A stretch of 64,000 nucleotides of DNA from Thermococcus thermotolerans (GCF_024707485.1 NZ_CP102602.1:372001-436000), one strand, 5' to 3'. Shown: positions 35,738 to 45,638, numbered from the stretch's first letter. Numbers and translations are program-made. Notes: generated from the letters alone by a model not told the origin.

Positions 35738-35792
35738 GCTGACTTTGATAGAGGTACACGATGCTTTTTGAGTTGAGTGCCACAGGAGAGCG

Positions 35793-36868
35793 TCAAAACT
35801 CCAGCCTGTCAAGCTCCCTCAACATAACCGTCCATTGTTTTTCGGAGTACATAGACGGATCAGTGACTACTATAAGAGTACCTCCAAATTTGACAACGTG
35901 GTCTTTCAATGAGAGCAGGAACTTGAACGCATTTTCGAAGCCGTTTTCCAGTACTAAATATTCGAAGCAGTCGAGGACAACAATTGAGTGTCCCTTTTCG
36001 AGATGTTTTTTGACAAGGTCTATCAGTATCCCTATATCGGTGGGCCGTACAGTCACAATGTTTTTCCATGGGGCAGTCGAAGCAACCCGAGTAACCCAAA
36101 AGACGGGGAACGTGGGAGTCTCATCCTCAGGAGGTGTTCTGGTGATAAGAACCCCGTTTCCTGTGTACTTCATCCTCTGGAGGATTAATGAGATATATCG
36201 CTTATTGTCCACGTAGAATGCGCCATGGGGTATATTACCCACTGGGGCCTTGGGAGGTACGATCTGAAAAAGTGCATACTTTGCCATCCCAATAAACATC
36301 ATCGCCCTGAACAGTGCTCCAGCGCCGTAAAGATATGGAGCAAGTGCAGTTGTTATTGTTGCGGGATACGTGAGGTTGATGGCACCGAGGAGAAATGCAC
36401 CCACGGGGAACAGCGTGGCGGTGCTCTTTATTCCTATCTCCTTTCTCATGAGGGTGTATCCCGTGGCCATGAGAGACAGTCCCAAAAAGGGCAGAGGAAA
36501 CGCCATCATGAGCATGGGGGTGTACCAAAGAGCGTCGCGAGCAGAACGTACGCAGACCCACTCACCGCGGTTAAAATTATCAGGATCTGACCGCTCGTGC
36601 TCCTGAGTCGTTCATGGAGGCAGAGGGAAGTCGCGAGAAGGAGTATTCCCTCGACCACCGCCAGCAGGGAAAGGAGGGGAACCAGGACTTTGGCCTCGGG
36701 ATTGAGTCCCAGATTTTCAAGGATCGGCTTTTGAGCAAGGGCCGCGAGGGAGTCTATCCACAGCGCCAGGCTCAGAAAGAGCAGGAATTCCTCACGTTTT
36801 CTTATCCACCTGTAGGTGGTAAACCCCCACGTTGAGAACCTCATCACAACATTCAGGACTTCCAGCAC
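35793..36868 (-). pseudogene. DUF835-domain membrane protein, frameshifted in a C5/G5 run
   Basis: Two frames make one protein of about 358 residues. The first (36868 to about 36520) gives a membrane part with three or four helices (EEFLLFLSLALWIDSLAALA, VVEGILLLATSLC). The second (36515-35793) continues with more helices and a C-terminal DUF835 domain (GVLITRTPPE, IVVLDCFEYLVLENGFENAFKFLLSLKDHV). Adding one G to the five at 36516-36520 joins them as TLFGTPP-MLMMAFP. An overlapping stop/start (ATGCTCATGA) means two polypeptides are also conceivable. DUF835 proteins are common in Thermococcales; function unknown. Confidence 0.7.
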
Positions 36869-36968
36869 ACATCTCACCTGCCGTTGGCGGTTTGTGTAAT
36901 GAATATTTAAAACTTTTAGTCTGTTTAAAGTCGTTTCACAAAATAGTGTTAAAAAGTTAAAGCATGGT

Positions 36969-38291
36969 TCACTTCGTCGCCCTGGTTATGCCAACGTCCT
37001 CCACGAGAACGTACGGCGTTGAAACCGGCGTCCTGACCTCCCACCAGTGGATGTGGTAGCTCTCCTTCCCGAGCGCCTTGATCCCCTCAAGGATCCTCTG
37101 GAAGTTGTCACTCACGCGGATGTTCCTTATCGGCCTTAGCTCTCCGTTTTCCACGAGGAATATCCCATCCCTCGGGATGGTCGAGAAGTCGCCGGCGACG
37201 TAGTTCTGGAAGCGGGTGTACCAGACGTTAGTGATGTAAATGCCTTTCTTCACCTCGCTGAAGAGCTCCTCCTTGGTGTAATCGCCCGGCTCAAGGACGA
37301 TGTTCCAGGCATGGGGCATCATTAAGCCGGCGTTGGCCGTCGTCTCCGTCCCGTACTTCTTCGCCATGCTGGTGTTGAGCAGGAAGGTCTTGAAGGTTCC
37401 GTTCTCGATTATCGTGGTCTCCCTCGTGGGCACTCCCTCGTCGTCGAACTTTCTGCTGCCATAGCCGTTGGGCATGTTGCCGACGTCCTTTATCGTGACG
37501 ATTTCATTGGCTACTTTCTGACCCAGCTTGTTCACCAGGAAGCTAAAACCGGCCTCTGCCGCGTAAGCCGATGTCATGAAGCTCATGTAGCTCAGCAGGT
37601 TGGCGAAGGCTAAGGGGTCAAAGATGACGTCGAATTTTCCTTCCGGCCCCTGCTCCGGATTCTGGGCGAGCTTTGCAATCTCGCCGGCCTTCCTGCCGGC
37701 TGACTCCGGGTCGAACTTCTTGAGAATTCTCACCGAGTTCGTTCCGTGTCCGCTCTCTAGGTCGCCGATGAATGCCCTAACGCTTATCTCTATCCCCGTT
37801 CCCTCTTCAAAGGCCTCGACGCCGTTGCTCGTGGTCAGATAAAGCCTGTTGTGGTCGGTGTAGAGGACACCGGCGACGCGCTTCGCCCCCTCCTCAAGTG
37901 CCGCATTGATTGCCCTCTCAACGTACTCGTTTGGTTCGTCGAGTTCGACTATGGACTTATCGAAGGTCTCCGGAATATCTCTGTACTCGAATGGTCCTTC
38001 AGCGATGCCGTAGTAGTCCTCCTTCGGCGCCATTCCCTTCATGTTGCTCAGGAGGGTCTTCAGAGTCCGCTCGATGTTCTCCTCGCTCAGCTCGGTGATG
38101 CTCGTTCCGGCAACGCGCTTCTCAAGCTCGACGAACAGCTCCACCTTCCGCTCGTGCCAGTTTTTTGCTACCGTTATCTCATTGTTGGCGAAGCGGACCT
38201 GTCTGCGGTTGGTCTCATAGCCCAGAACGACGACGTCGCCAAATCCAAGCTCCCTGGCTTTTTTAAGGATGAACTCGTTAACGTCGAACAT
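36969..38291 (-). CDS. tldE: TldE/PmbA-family subunit of the TldD/TldE protease
   Basis: About 440 residues. It has the family fold start (RRQVRFANNEITVAKNWHERK), KFDVIFDPLAFANLL, and the C-terminal PRDGIFLVENGELRPIRNIR. TldE lacks the metal-binding HExxxH of TldD and forms a heterodimer with it. The complex degrades unfolded peptides in the cytoplasm. It follows tldD with a short gap. Start codon either ATG 38291 or GTG 38300. Confidence 0.93.
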   Translation of the reverse strand: MFDVNEFILKKARELGFGDVVVLGYETNRRQVRFANNEITVAKNWHERKVELFVELEKRVAGTSITELSEENIERTLKTLLSNMKGMAPKEDYYGIAEGPFEYRDIPETFDKSIVELDEPNEYVERAINAALEEGAKRVAGVLYTDHNRLYLTTSNGVEAFEEGTGIEISVRAFIGDLESGHGTNSVRILKKFDPESAGRKAGEIAKLAQNPEQGPEGKFDVIFDPLAFANLLSYMSFMTSAYAAEAGFSFLVNKLGQKVANEIVTIKDVGNMPNGYGSRKFDDEGVPTRETTIIENGTFKTFLLNTSMAKKYGTETTANAGLMMPHAWNIVLEPGDYTKEELFSEVKKGIYITNVWYTRFQNYVAGDFSTIPRDGIFLVENGELRPIRNIRVSDNFQRILEGIKALGKESYHIHWWEVRTPVSTPYVLVEDVGITRATK

Positions 38292-38301
38292 CTCCACCAC
38301 C

Positions 38302-39723
38302 TCACGGCCTCCTTAGGGGGATATCCCTAAGCCTCGCGTGTGCTCCGCCCATCCAGACCGGCACGCCCTGCCCGGGCTCGCCTTTACCGCAGGTTCCCGG
38401 GAACATCTCGACCTCTTTGCCAACGGCATCGACGCTGCTCCACAGGGCCCTGGTGGTTATCTCAAGGATAGGCCTCCTGACCGGGTGCTTTATCTCGCCG
38501 TTCTCGATGAGGTAGGCCTCCCTGCCGATGTACCTCTGCTGATAGCGCCTGTCGTCGATGTTCCATTCGTTGAAGCTCACCATGTAGACGCCGAGCTTGA
38601 TGTCCTCGATGAGCTCCTCGAAGGAGTAGTCACCGGGGGCGAGGTAGGTGTTGGCCATCCTCACTATGGGCTCGCGGTTGTAGTTTATCGCTCTCGCGGC
38701 TGCGTTTGACCGCTGGCCCAGCTTTGCGGCGTATTCTCTGTTCGTTAGGAACTCGGTGATTATTCCGTCCTTGATGAGGTAGCGCGGCCTCGCCTTGACG
38801 CCCTCATCGTCGTAGAGGTAGAAGCCCCAGCTGTTTGGTATAGTCGGGTCTTCGATGACGGTAACGGCGTCGCTTCCAATCCTTTCGCCAAGCATATCGG
38901 GCTTAACAAAGCTCTCCCCGGCCTGGGCTGCCTCCCTTCCGAATATCCTGTCTGCCTCGTATGGATGTCCAACGCTCTCGTGGACAGCTATGCCAGCGAC
39001 CTCCGGGCTTATGACGAGGTCAACCTTGCCCTCGGGCGGCTTTTGTCCCTCATAGATGAGCTTCTTTAGGGCCTGAACGTCCTTGACGGCCCAGCTCCAC
39101 GGCTCGTCCTTCTCGATGAGCTCCAAGCCACCGGAGAAAGCCCTCTGGACGAAGGGTGCCTGCTCCATCTGACCGTTCTCGAAAACGACGAGGTTGTACA
39201 TAACGGAGACGCGCGGGATCTTGCTCTTTACGTATGCTCCTTCGCTGTTGACGAAGATCTTCTTCCAGAGCTGGTCAGAGTAGCCGAGGTATCTCATCGG
39301 CACGTTTACCCCGGTCCCCTTTACCTCCTCCTCGATTTTCCTGAGGAGCTCCATCTTCTCCTCCGGAGAAACATCGCGGAAGTCCTTCTTCATCTTAACC
39401 TTGTAGGAAACGCGGTGGAAGTCCTCATCGCTGAACCTTATCGACTCGTTCCTCACCCTGGAGGCCGCCTTTGCGAGCTTAACTGCCTTTTTGACCGCCT
39501 CGGCGACGCTCTCTTTAGTGAGAACGTTGGTTGAAGCGAAGCCCATGCCCCCATCGACCAGAACCCTTACACCGATTCCCTTCTCAGATATTATGCTCAG
39601 CCCCTCAGGGTTGCCGTTCTTCATCGCTAGAGAAGTGCCGTTCTTCTCCTCGAAGCGCGCCTCCGCGTAGCCCGCCCCCAGTTCGAGGGCCTTCTCAACG
39701 GCGAACTCTACGAGTTCATGCAT
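38302..39723 (-). CDS. tldD: TldD zinc metallopeptidase
   Basis: About 473 residues. The metal site is VAVHESVGHPYEADR (an HExxxH variant), followed by the typical GFYLYDDEGVKARPRYLIKDG and the C-terminal EMFPGTCGKGEPGQGVPVWMGGAHARL segment with a Cys. It is the catalytic partner of TldE; the two genes are co-directional and adjacent. GAGGTGATG precedes the ATG at 39723. Confidence 0.95.
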   Translation of the reverse strand: MHELVEFAVEKALELGAGYAEARFEEKNGTSLAMKNGNPEGLSIISEKGIGVRVLVDGGMGFASTNVLTKESVAEAVKKAVKLAKAASRVRNESIRFSDEDFHRVSYKVKMKKDFRDVSPEEKMELLRKIEEEVKGTGVNVPMRYLGYSDQLWKKIFVNSEGAYVKSKIPRVSVMYNLVVFENGQMEQAPFVQRAFSGGLELIEKDEPWSWAVKDVQALKKLIYEGQKPPEGKVDLVISPEVAGIAVHESVGHPYEADRIFGREAAQAGESFVKPDMLGERIGSDAVTVIEDPTIPNSWGFYLYDDEGVKARPRYLIKDGIITEFLTNREYAAKLGQRSNAAARAINYNREPIVRMANTYLAPGDYSFEELIEDIKLGVYMVSFNEWNIDDRRYQQRYIGREAYLIENGEIKHPVRRPILEITTRALWSSVDAVGKEVEMFPGTCGKGEPGQGVPVWMGGAHARLRDIPLRRP

Positions 39724-39851
39724 GCACATCACCTCGGTTTACTGCATAGAATAGTGCGTCCGGAAGTATAAAAGTCTTTCCGTTAAGATGGCGGTCGAAA
39801 AGACGCGCAAGGTTTAAGTTGTTTGGAGTTCAGTTCAGATTAGGTGGTGTG

Positions 39852-40070
39852 ATGAGCGAGAGCATAAACATTGCCCTCATACTTCGGGATATCCAGCTTA
39901 TGAGGAAAAAACTGGACGAGATAGAAGAAGAGCTTCTTAAGCTAAAGATTCAGGAGCTTGAGGAAGAGGAAGTTAGCGAAGAGGAGCTTAAGGAACTCGA
40001 AAAACTTTCCAAAGAAACGCTGGAAAACGGAGTGCCCTGGGAGGAGGCTAAGAAGGAGCTTGGCCTTTGA
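39852..40070 (+). CDS. relB: RelB-type antitoxin
   Basis: 72 residues from the ATG at 39852 after GGTGGTG; upstream codons to 39819 lie before this site. The product is highly charged, helical, and acidic toward the end (EELEEEEVSEEELKELEKL, ending GVPWEEAKKELGL), typical of archaeal RelB-like antitoxins that wrap around RelE. Its N-terminus (ALILRDIQLMRKKLDEI) is probably a dimerisation helix. Ten bases separate it from the toxin gene. Confidence 0.85.
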   Translation: MSESINIALILRDIQLMRKKLDEIEEELLKLKIQELEEEEVSEEELKELEKLSKETLENGVPWEEAKKELGL

Positions 40071-40080
40071 GGTGCTTTGA

Positions 40081-40347
40081 ATGGTTTACGAAGTTCTCCT
40101 TCACAGGAATGTTCTGAAAAAACTGAAGGATGCTCCAGAAAACGTGAGGAAAAAGTTTGGGGAGCTAATTGAAGAGCTTAAATTCAACCCGGTCCCTTCT
40201 GAAAAGTTTGACGTTAAAAAGCTCAAAGGGAGAGATAACACGTTTAGAGTTCGTTTGGGTGAGTACCGGGTAATTTACGAACTCCAACGGAAGAAACTGC
40301 TTATTCTTGTCATTAAATTTGGAAAAAGGGAAAACGTGTATGAGTGA
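40081..40347 (+). CDS. relE: RelE-type mRNA interferase toxin
   Basis: 88 residues, the size of archaeal RelE. Recognisable parts are the N-terminal VLLHRNVLKKLKDAPENVRKKF, DVKKLKGRDNTFRVRLGEYRVIYEL (RelE/ParE core with Arg residues for RNA), and the C-terminal LLILVIKFGKRENVYE. It cleaves mRNA on the ribosome in related systems. Paired with relB in one operon; the pair may repress its own promoter. Confidence 0.92.
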   Translation: MVYEVLLHRNVLKKLKDAPENVRKKFGELIEELKFNPVPSEKFDVKKLKGRDNTFRVRLGEYRVIYELQRKKLLILVIKFGKRENVYE

Positions 40348-40367
40348 CTGGGATATACTACATACTG

Positions 40368-40952
40368 CTATTTTATTTGTGGTCGCACAAATGGATCCTC
40401 TATAAGCTTAGTCTCGAGACCATCTTTGGTGTATCTTGCCATGATAAAAAGGCCAGATTTTACGTTGAGTATGACAATGGGTTTGAAAGTGGCCCGATTA
40501 TGATGCGAGTGACAGAGTCCCCAGCATGTGTACTCAATGACGAGTTGTGCTTGAGCAGAAGCACTTCGTCTTTCAATGGCGGTTCTAATTGCGGCTTTGA
40601 CCACAGGGTACAGCTCGTGAGAGGGTAGTCTCTCAAATTTCTTCGAAAGTTCCTCAAGCGTTCCATGATGAATCTTCACAAAGGGGAACTCCCCATACAG
40701 TTCACGGGAGAGTGTTTCCCTTTCTAGTCTTTTCTTGCATAATTTCAGCTCATACTCTACGAATTCCACGGGTAGATTGTACCTGAAGCTCTTTCCTCTT
40801 CGAATCCTAACGTAGTCCACGGTTAGCCCCTTTGACTGAAGCCACTCCATCAAGTCCTTTTTGAGTTGATGGTCTGTTATGGTGTATCCTAACAGTTCCC
40901 TCACCAGGAGCTTTACATCGCCAAGCGTGATTGGCCCATCTTCTGGCTTCAT
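40368..40952 (-). CDS. Hypothetical protein with an N-terminal winged-helix-like region
   Basis: About 194 residues from the ATG at 40952 after GGGGGTAGTC; the longer frame to 41009 overlaps MazG. Residues about 5-65 (TLGDVKLLVRELLGYTITDHQLKKDL... YVRIRRGKSFRYNLP) look like a winged helix with a basic wing. The remainder is mixed, with a Cys/His stretch (YTCWGLCHSHH). No family recognised. It converges with relE, 20 bases away. Confidence 0.6.
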   Translation of the reverse strand: MKPEDGPITLGDVKLLVRELLGYTITDHQLKKDLMEWLQSKGLTVDYVRIRRGKSFRYNLPVEFVEYELKLCKKRLERETLSRELYGEFPFVKIHHGTLEELSKKFERLPSHELYPVVKAAIRTAIERRSASAQAQLVIEYTCWGLCHSHHNRATFKPIVILNVKSGLFIMARYTKDGLETKLIEDPFVRPQIK

Positions 40953-40986
40953 GACTACCCCCAAAGAAAGCTCTTGAGTTAGAAAA

Positions 40987-41280
40987 TTAAAACTTCTCCT
41001 CACATTCACACGGCTTTTTTCCGCAGTAGGGACAGACGCCGGGGTACTTCTTCTTCGCCGCTTCCTCGATATCGATGTCGAGCAGATTGGCTAGGCTCGC
41101 GAGCCACGCCAGAACATCTGCAAACTCCTCCTGCATCGTTTTCCTGTCGTTTTTCCTTATCGCCTCGCTCAGCTCTCCAACTTCTTCGACGAACCAGAGG
41201 AAGGTCTTATCAACCCCGCGCTTCGAGTCCTTGTGGAAGTAGATGTCCCTGATCATCCCCTGAAACTCACGGATTTCCAT
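40987..41280 (-). CDS. MazG-like nucleotide pyrophosphohydrolase
   Basis: 97 residues. The MazG helical core has FLWFVEEVGELSEAIRKNDR and EEFADVLAWLASLANLL, with the ExxE and ExxD motifs that bind Mg2+. A C-terminal zinc-ribbon-like tail (GVCPYCGKKPCECEEKF) is common in Thermococcales versions. It hydrolyses NTPs or dNTPs to monophosphates, probably house-cleaning. AGGTGGGG precedes the ATG at 41280. Confidence 0.92.
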   Translation of the reverse strand: MEIREFQGMIRDIYFHKDSKRGVDKTFLWFVEEVGELSEAIRKNDRKTMQEEFADVLAWLASLANLLDIDIEEAAKKKYPGVCPYCGKKPCECEEKF

Positions 41281-41313
41281 CTTCCCCACCTGGGGAAAGG
41301 GGAAGAAAAGGGC

Positions 41314-41997
41314 TTAAAAATCACTCGCTATTTCTATCAGCTTCCTCATGTGGATTGCCGCCGTGTCGAAGACCTCGACAGAGACGTCGCCCTGCTTTAT
41401 CGCCAGCGGCAGCTCGGTACAGCCGAGGATTACCCCCTCGATGCCGTATTTCTTCTCGTACCTTTCGATAAGATCGACCAGGTACGATTTGCTCTTAAGG
41501 TTCTCAAAGGCCAGCTCCTCGAAGATTATCCTGTTGATTTCGTCAATCTCCTCCCCGGAAGGCACTATGATGTCAAAACCCGCCCCCGTGAGGGCATCTT
41601 TGTAGAAGTCTGCCGTCATTGTGGTCTTGGTGCCAAGGAGGAGAACCTTTTTGACCCCTCTTCTCTTCATCTCCTCGATGAGCGCGTCTATTATGCTGAC
41701 CATAGGCACGCTGACGGCCCTCTGGACCTCGGGGAACACTATGTGGGGAGTGTTTGCGGAGAGGGAGATGATTTCCGCTCCTGCCCGCTCAAGGGCCTTT
41801 GCGGCCTTTATGAGTATCTCCTTCCTCCCCTCCCAGCCGCGGGGATTGTTCCTGAACTCTTCGAAGTTTATCGAGTAGATTATGAGCTCCGGGAAGGTGA
41901 AGGGGCCAAACTTCTCCCTGCTTATCTCTATGTATTTCCTGTAGTAATAACAGGTTGATTCCGGGGTCGTTCCGCCGATTATGCCTATCCTCTTCAT
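41314..41997 (-). CDS. Aspartate/glutamate racemase family protein
   Basis: 227 residues. The N-terminus RIGIIGGTTPESTCYYYRKY and the C-terminal GVILGCTELPLAI define the Asp/Glu racemase fold. The usual first catalytic Cys (CNT motif) is replaced: here it is SANTPH, while the second Cys in GCTE is kept. Members with one Cys are known (YgeA-type), so a racemase or a related activity remains possible. GGTGACGCAC precedes the ATG at 41997. Confidence 0.85.
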   Translation of the reverse strand: MKRIGIIGGTTPESTCYYYRKYIEISREKFGPFTFPELIIYSINFEEFRNNPRGWEGRKEILIKAAKALERAGAEIISLSANTPHIVFPEVQRAVSVPMVSIIDALIEEMKRRGVKKVLLLGTKTTMTADFYKDALTGAGFDIIVPSGEEIDEINRIIFEELAFENLKSKSYLVDLIERYEKKYGIEGVILGCTELPLAIKQGDVSVEVFDTAAIHMRKLIEIASDF

Positions 41998-42082
41998 GTG
42001 CGTCACCGTATAAAGTCTTCTCCGAGGGATATGAACCTTTTGGTTTAAAACCGAATGTTAAAAGAAAAGTAATGGGAACCCC

Positions 42083-43297
42083 TCACCCGATCACCGAAAC
42101 TACCTCATCGAGAAGCCTCCCGGCCAGCTCCCGCTTGCCCATTCTGGGAAGTTTTTTGACGAAGTCCCTGCCCACGAGAATGACTTCGTTTTCCTCGCTG
42201 CCAAAGGCCTTAAGCGTGTTGGCCACAACGAGGTCGCTCCCTGCCCGTTCTATCTGCTTTCTGGCGGCCTCGATAAGTTCCTCCTCGCTCAGCCCTGTCT
42301 CGGCCTTAAACCCTACGAGAAAAACGTCCGGCTGGAGCTCCTTCACCCTGTCTATTATCTTCGGCGTTGGCCCAAGCTCAAGGGTTAGAGTTTTTCCGCT
42401 CTTTATCTTCACGCTGGCCTTCTCCTTAACGCGGAAGTCGCTTACGGCGGCGGCTAAAACAACGATGTCGTACTTTTTAGCCCTCAGCTCCCTTTCTACC
42501 GCCCCGAGCATCTCCTCGACGGTCTCGACTTCAATCTGGTTCTCGACGAAGCTCGGAACGCTCCCTTTGGTTCTAATCAGAGTTACCTCCGCCCCCCTGA
42601 AGTCGGCCTCTTCCGCGATCGCGACCCCCATCCTACCGGAGCTCGCATTGGTGATGTACCGTATCGGGTCTATGTACTCCCTCGTTGCTCCAGCGGTGAC
42701 GAGAACGCGCTTTCCTTTGAGGGTCTTTGGATGAAGCTTCTTTATTACGCGGTAGACGATCTCGTCAATCGAAGCAACCTTTGCCTTGCCCTCCTCAAAG
42801 CGGGGCCCTATGAACTCGACGCCGAGCTCCTTGAGCTTCTCGATGTTCTGGACGACAATCGGATGCTCATACATGCTGGAGTGCATCGCAGGGGCGATCA
42901 TTATGGGCGTGTGTGCGAAGGCCGTCGTTACAACGGTTGTAACGGGGGTATCGTCTATGCCGCAGGCTATCTTCCCAATCGTATTTGCCGTTGCCGGGCA
43001 GACGAGGATCAGGTCGGCTTTATTTTCGTGGTCTCCGGCGAGCTCGACGTGCTCTATGAAGCCGGTAATTTCCGTCACGACGGGGTTTCCTGTGGCGAAC
43101 TCCATCGCGTAGGGGTGGATTATCTTGGTCGCGCTCTCGCTCATCACTGCGTGGACCTCCGCCCCATGGCGGATAAGCTCCCTTGCGAGTTTGACGCACT
43201 CGACGGCGGCTATACTGCCTGGAATTGCCAGGACAATCTTCTTTCCAACGAGTTTCCGGCTCTTCGTGGCGTGAATAAGCTTAACGTGGTGAAGCAT
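42083..43297 (-). CDS. coaBC: Bifunctional CoaBC: phosphopantothenoylcysteine synthetase/decarboxylase
   Basis: 404 residues. The N-terminal flavoprotein decarboxylase (CoaC) has VLAIPGSIAAVECVKLAR, ILVCPATANTIGKIACGI and the active-site segment IAPAMHSSMYEHPIV. The C-terminal CoaB has VTAGATREYIDPIRYITNASSGRMG and VLAAAVSDFRVKEKA. It makes 4'-phosphopantetheine for coenzyme A. GGAGGTGTCATC precedes the ATG. Monocistronic, with a T/A-rich promoter upstream. Confidence 0.96.
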   Translation of the reverse strand: MLHHVKLIHATKSRKLVGKKIVLAIPGSIAAVECVKLARELIRHGAEVHAVMSESATKIIHPYAMEFATGNPVVTEITGFIEHVELAGDHENKADLILVCPATANTIGKIACGIDDTPVTTVVTTAFAHTPIMIAPAMHSSMYEHPIVVQNIEKLKELGVEFIGPRFEEGKAKVASIDEIVYRVIKKLHPKTLKGKRVLVTAGATREYIDPIRYITNASSGRMGVAIAEEADFRGAEVTLIRTKGSVPSFVENQIEVETVEEMLGAVERELRAKKYDIVVLAAAVSDFRVKEKASVKIKSGKTLTLELGPTPKIIDRVKELQPDVFLVGFKAETGLSEEELIEAARKQIERAGSDLVVANTLKAFGSEENEVILVGRDFVKKLPRMGKRELAGRLLDEVVSVIG

Positions 43298-43349
43298 GAT
43301 GACACCTCCAGAAAGAGTTGCACCAACTCATATATAATACTTGGGAGGC

Positions 43350-44106
<757 letters not shown>

Positions 44107-44177
44107 TTTCCTCACCTTGTTTTTGTTCTTCCTGTTTCTCTGGGTGCGTCTGGCAGTGCATACTTAAAATTTTGGTA

Positions 44178-44193
44178 CCTGGATGTATCCAGG
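44178..44193. promoter_or_regulatory. 16-base palindrome upstream of crcB
   Basis: CCTGGAT-GT-ATCCAGG, two perfect seven-base arms with a two-base spacer. It lies about 70 bases upstream of the crcB start and close to a minus-strand TATA-like AATTTTAAGTAT. It could be an operator for the crcB-DUF190 pair or a hairpin at the end of the upstream operon transcript. Confidence 0.4.
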
Positions 44194-44230
44194 GAGAGCA
44201 CGTTCAGTCCGGCGGAGTCAATGGATGTGT

Positions 44231-44656
44231 TCATTCCCTACCCTCGAAGTTGAGGTAGTAGTGTATCTTCTCCTCGGCCTCACTGTAGTCCCGCTTTGGA
44301 AGTCCCAGTTGCTCCCGGAGCCGTTTGTTCTCGGCAATCATGGCGGAGAGCTGTATGGCGAGGTTCTGGTTGTCCATGGCGATGTAGTACGAGCGGAACT
44401 TTAGGGGAGACCATTTGCCCTCCAGCTCGTAGAGTTCCCCATCAAGCCGGGCTATCTCTTCTTGGAGCCTTTTGAACGTCGTTTCGTTGGCTTCTGGATC
44501 GTCATCGAGGTAGCCGTGAAGGAGGATTATCCTGACCGCCTCCTCCACCCGGAAATCGTAGCGTTCGCAGAGCTTCCCAATCTTCTCGAAGGTCTCGTCC
44601 GGAATTCTGAACGTCACCCTTCGCCAGCCCCGCTTTGGTCTCACTGTAATCCTCAT
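44231..44656 (-). CDS. Ribbon-helix-helix-like protein with coiled-coil C-terminus
   Basis: 141 residues. Residues about 10-50 (WRRVTFRIPDETFEKIGKLCERYDFRVEEAVRIILLHGYL) fit a ribbon-helix-helix DNA-binding domain, with a basic N-terminus. Residues about 60-130 are helical (EEIARLDGELYELEGKW, IAENKRLREQLGLPK). Last gene of a four-gene operon, coupled by ATGA to the preceding gene. Possibly the operon's own regulator. Family not certain. Confidence 0.6.
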   Translation of the reverse strand: MRITVRPKRGWRRVTFRIPDETFEKIGKLCERYDFRVEEAVRIILLHGYLDDDPEANETTFKRLQEEIARLDGELYELEGKWSPLKFRSYYIAMDNQNLAIQLSAMIAENKRLREQLGLPKRDYSEAEEKIHYYLNFEGRE

Positions 44657-44952
44657 TTTCTACACCCAAGCTTCGCTCTAAGCCTCTTGTTTTCCTCGCT
44701 GAGCTCTTTCCGGAACACCATCAGGAACTCCTTGTCCCGCTTTGCGGTTTCCTCAAACTCGACGAGCTCGGTGTAGCTGGCCCTTATCTCAGCCAGCTTT
44801 TTCTCCAGCCTGTCCTTACCTTCGAGAAGGAGGCGAAGCTTTAGAACCCTGAGTGTCCTCTCAAGCCCCTCCAGGTCACGGAACCTCTTCTCTATCTCGC
44901 GCTTGTTTTTCCTTATGATCTTCAGCTCGTCGTTTGTGACCTCTATCTCCAC
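44653..44952 (-). CDS. Small coiled-coil protein of unknown function
   Basis: 99 residues, almost entirely charged and helical (IRKNKREIEKRFRDLEGLERTL, FRKELSEENKRLRAKLG). There is no signal or membrane segment. GTG start after GGAGGAGG; overlaps the upstream gene by 10 bases and the downstream gene by 4. The coiled coil may pair with the helical tail of the next gene product. No family recognised. Confidence 0.6.
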   Translation of the reverse strand: MEIEVTNDELKIIRKNKREIEKRFRDLEGLERTLRVLKLRLLLEGKDRLEKKLAEIRASYTELVEFEETAKRDKEFLMVFRKELSEENKRLRAKLGCRK

Positions 44953-45629
44953 GGGAACCTCCTCCTCTTTTGCTTCTCGCGGTGTTTTATGGCGATTCCC
45001 GTTTCGATTCCCTTCAATGCTTCTATCGTCAGGGGGAGCGCCGATATCTCATCCTTCGTTGGCCGCTCCCTGGCCCTGTAGTCAAACTTGTCGATGAACG
45101 AGTCGAGCCTTTCCCTGAGAACCCTCAGCTTTTTTATCTGAACCCTTTCCAGCCTTTCCGCCGCGGTGGAGTTCTCCCGTCGGAGGATTTGGAGGAGCAT
45201 TACGTAGTGATTCCTGCACAGCACCGATTCGGAGCGCTCATATTCGGGCAGGAGCTCTTCAATCCTTCCCGCGAACGCGTCTATAGTGCTTTTCTCCTTC
45301 TCCTCCATCAGCCTGCAGAGGAAGCATTCCCCCTCCTCGGGGACAGTGCCCCTCTCAAGGTAGGCTATGTACGTCCTCAGCATGTGTTCGTAGATTATGG
45401 CCACGCCTAAGGGGCCCAGCAGGGGTTCTGAATACGCTTTTCCAAGGGTTTTCCATGCGTGGTAGGTGCAGAGGCCCAGGCTTTCTTTGAACTTCTCCCT
45501 CACACCCGGATTGTTCACGTGCTCATACAGGATAGTGTCTATTTCCGACTCCTCGTATTTGCGGAGTATTCTGCAGACGGGACAGCCCTCCCCGAGGGCG
45601 TCCCTCAGATACATGCCGATTAGGTCCAT
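44943..45629 (-). CDS. DUF6062-like Cys/His protein
   Basis: About 228 residues with two repeats of the pattern C-P-V-C-R ... LCTYH (residues about 18-60) and ECFLCRL ... VLCRNHY (about 105-155). Such Cys/His spacing occurs in DUF6062-type proteins and may bind zinc. The rest is helical and charged. Starts just after the prenyltransferase-like gene ends. Start could be ATG 45629 or GTG 45638. Function unknown. Confidence 0.65.
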   Translation of the reverse strand: MDLIGMYLRDALGEGCPVCRILRKYEESEIDTILYEHVNNPGVREKFKESLGLCTYHAWKTLGKAYSEPLLGPLGVAIIYEHMLRTYIAYLERGTVPEEGECFLCRLMEEKEKSTIDAFAGRIEELLPEYERSESVLCRNHYVMLLQILRRENSTAAERLERVQIKKLRVLRERLDSFIDKFDYRARERPTKDEISALPLTIEALKGIETGIAIKHREKQKRRRFPWR

Positions 45630-45638
45630 GCCCACCAC

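Noticed and set aside
44107-44230. Fluoride riboswitch upstream of crcB
   Set aside because: I looked for the conserved pseudoknot elements and saw none. The only feature is the palindrome at 44178-44193.
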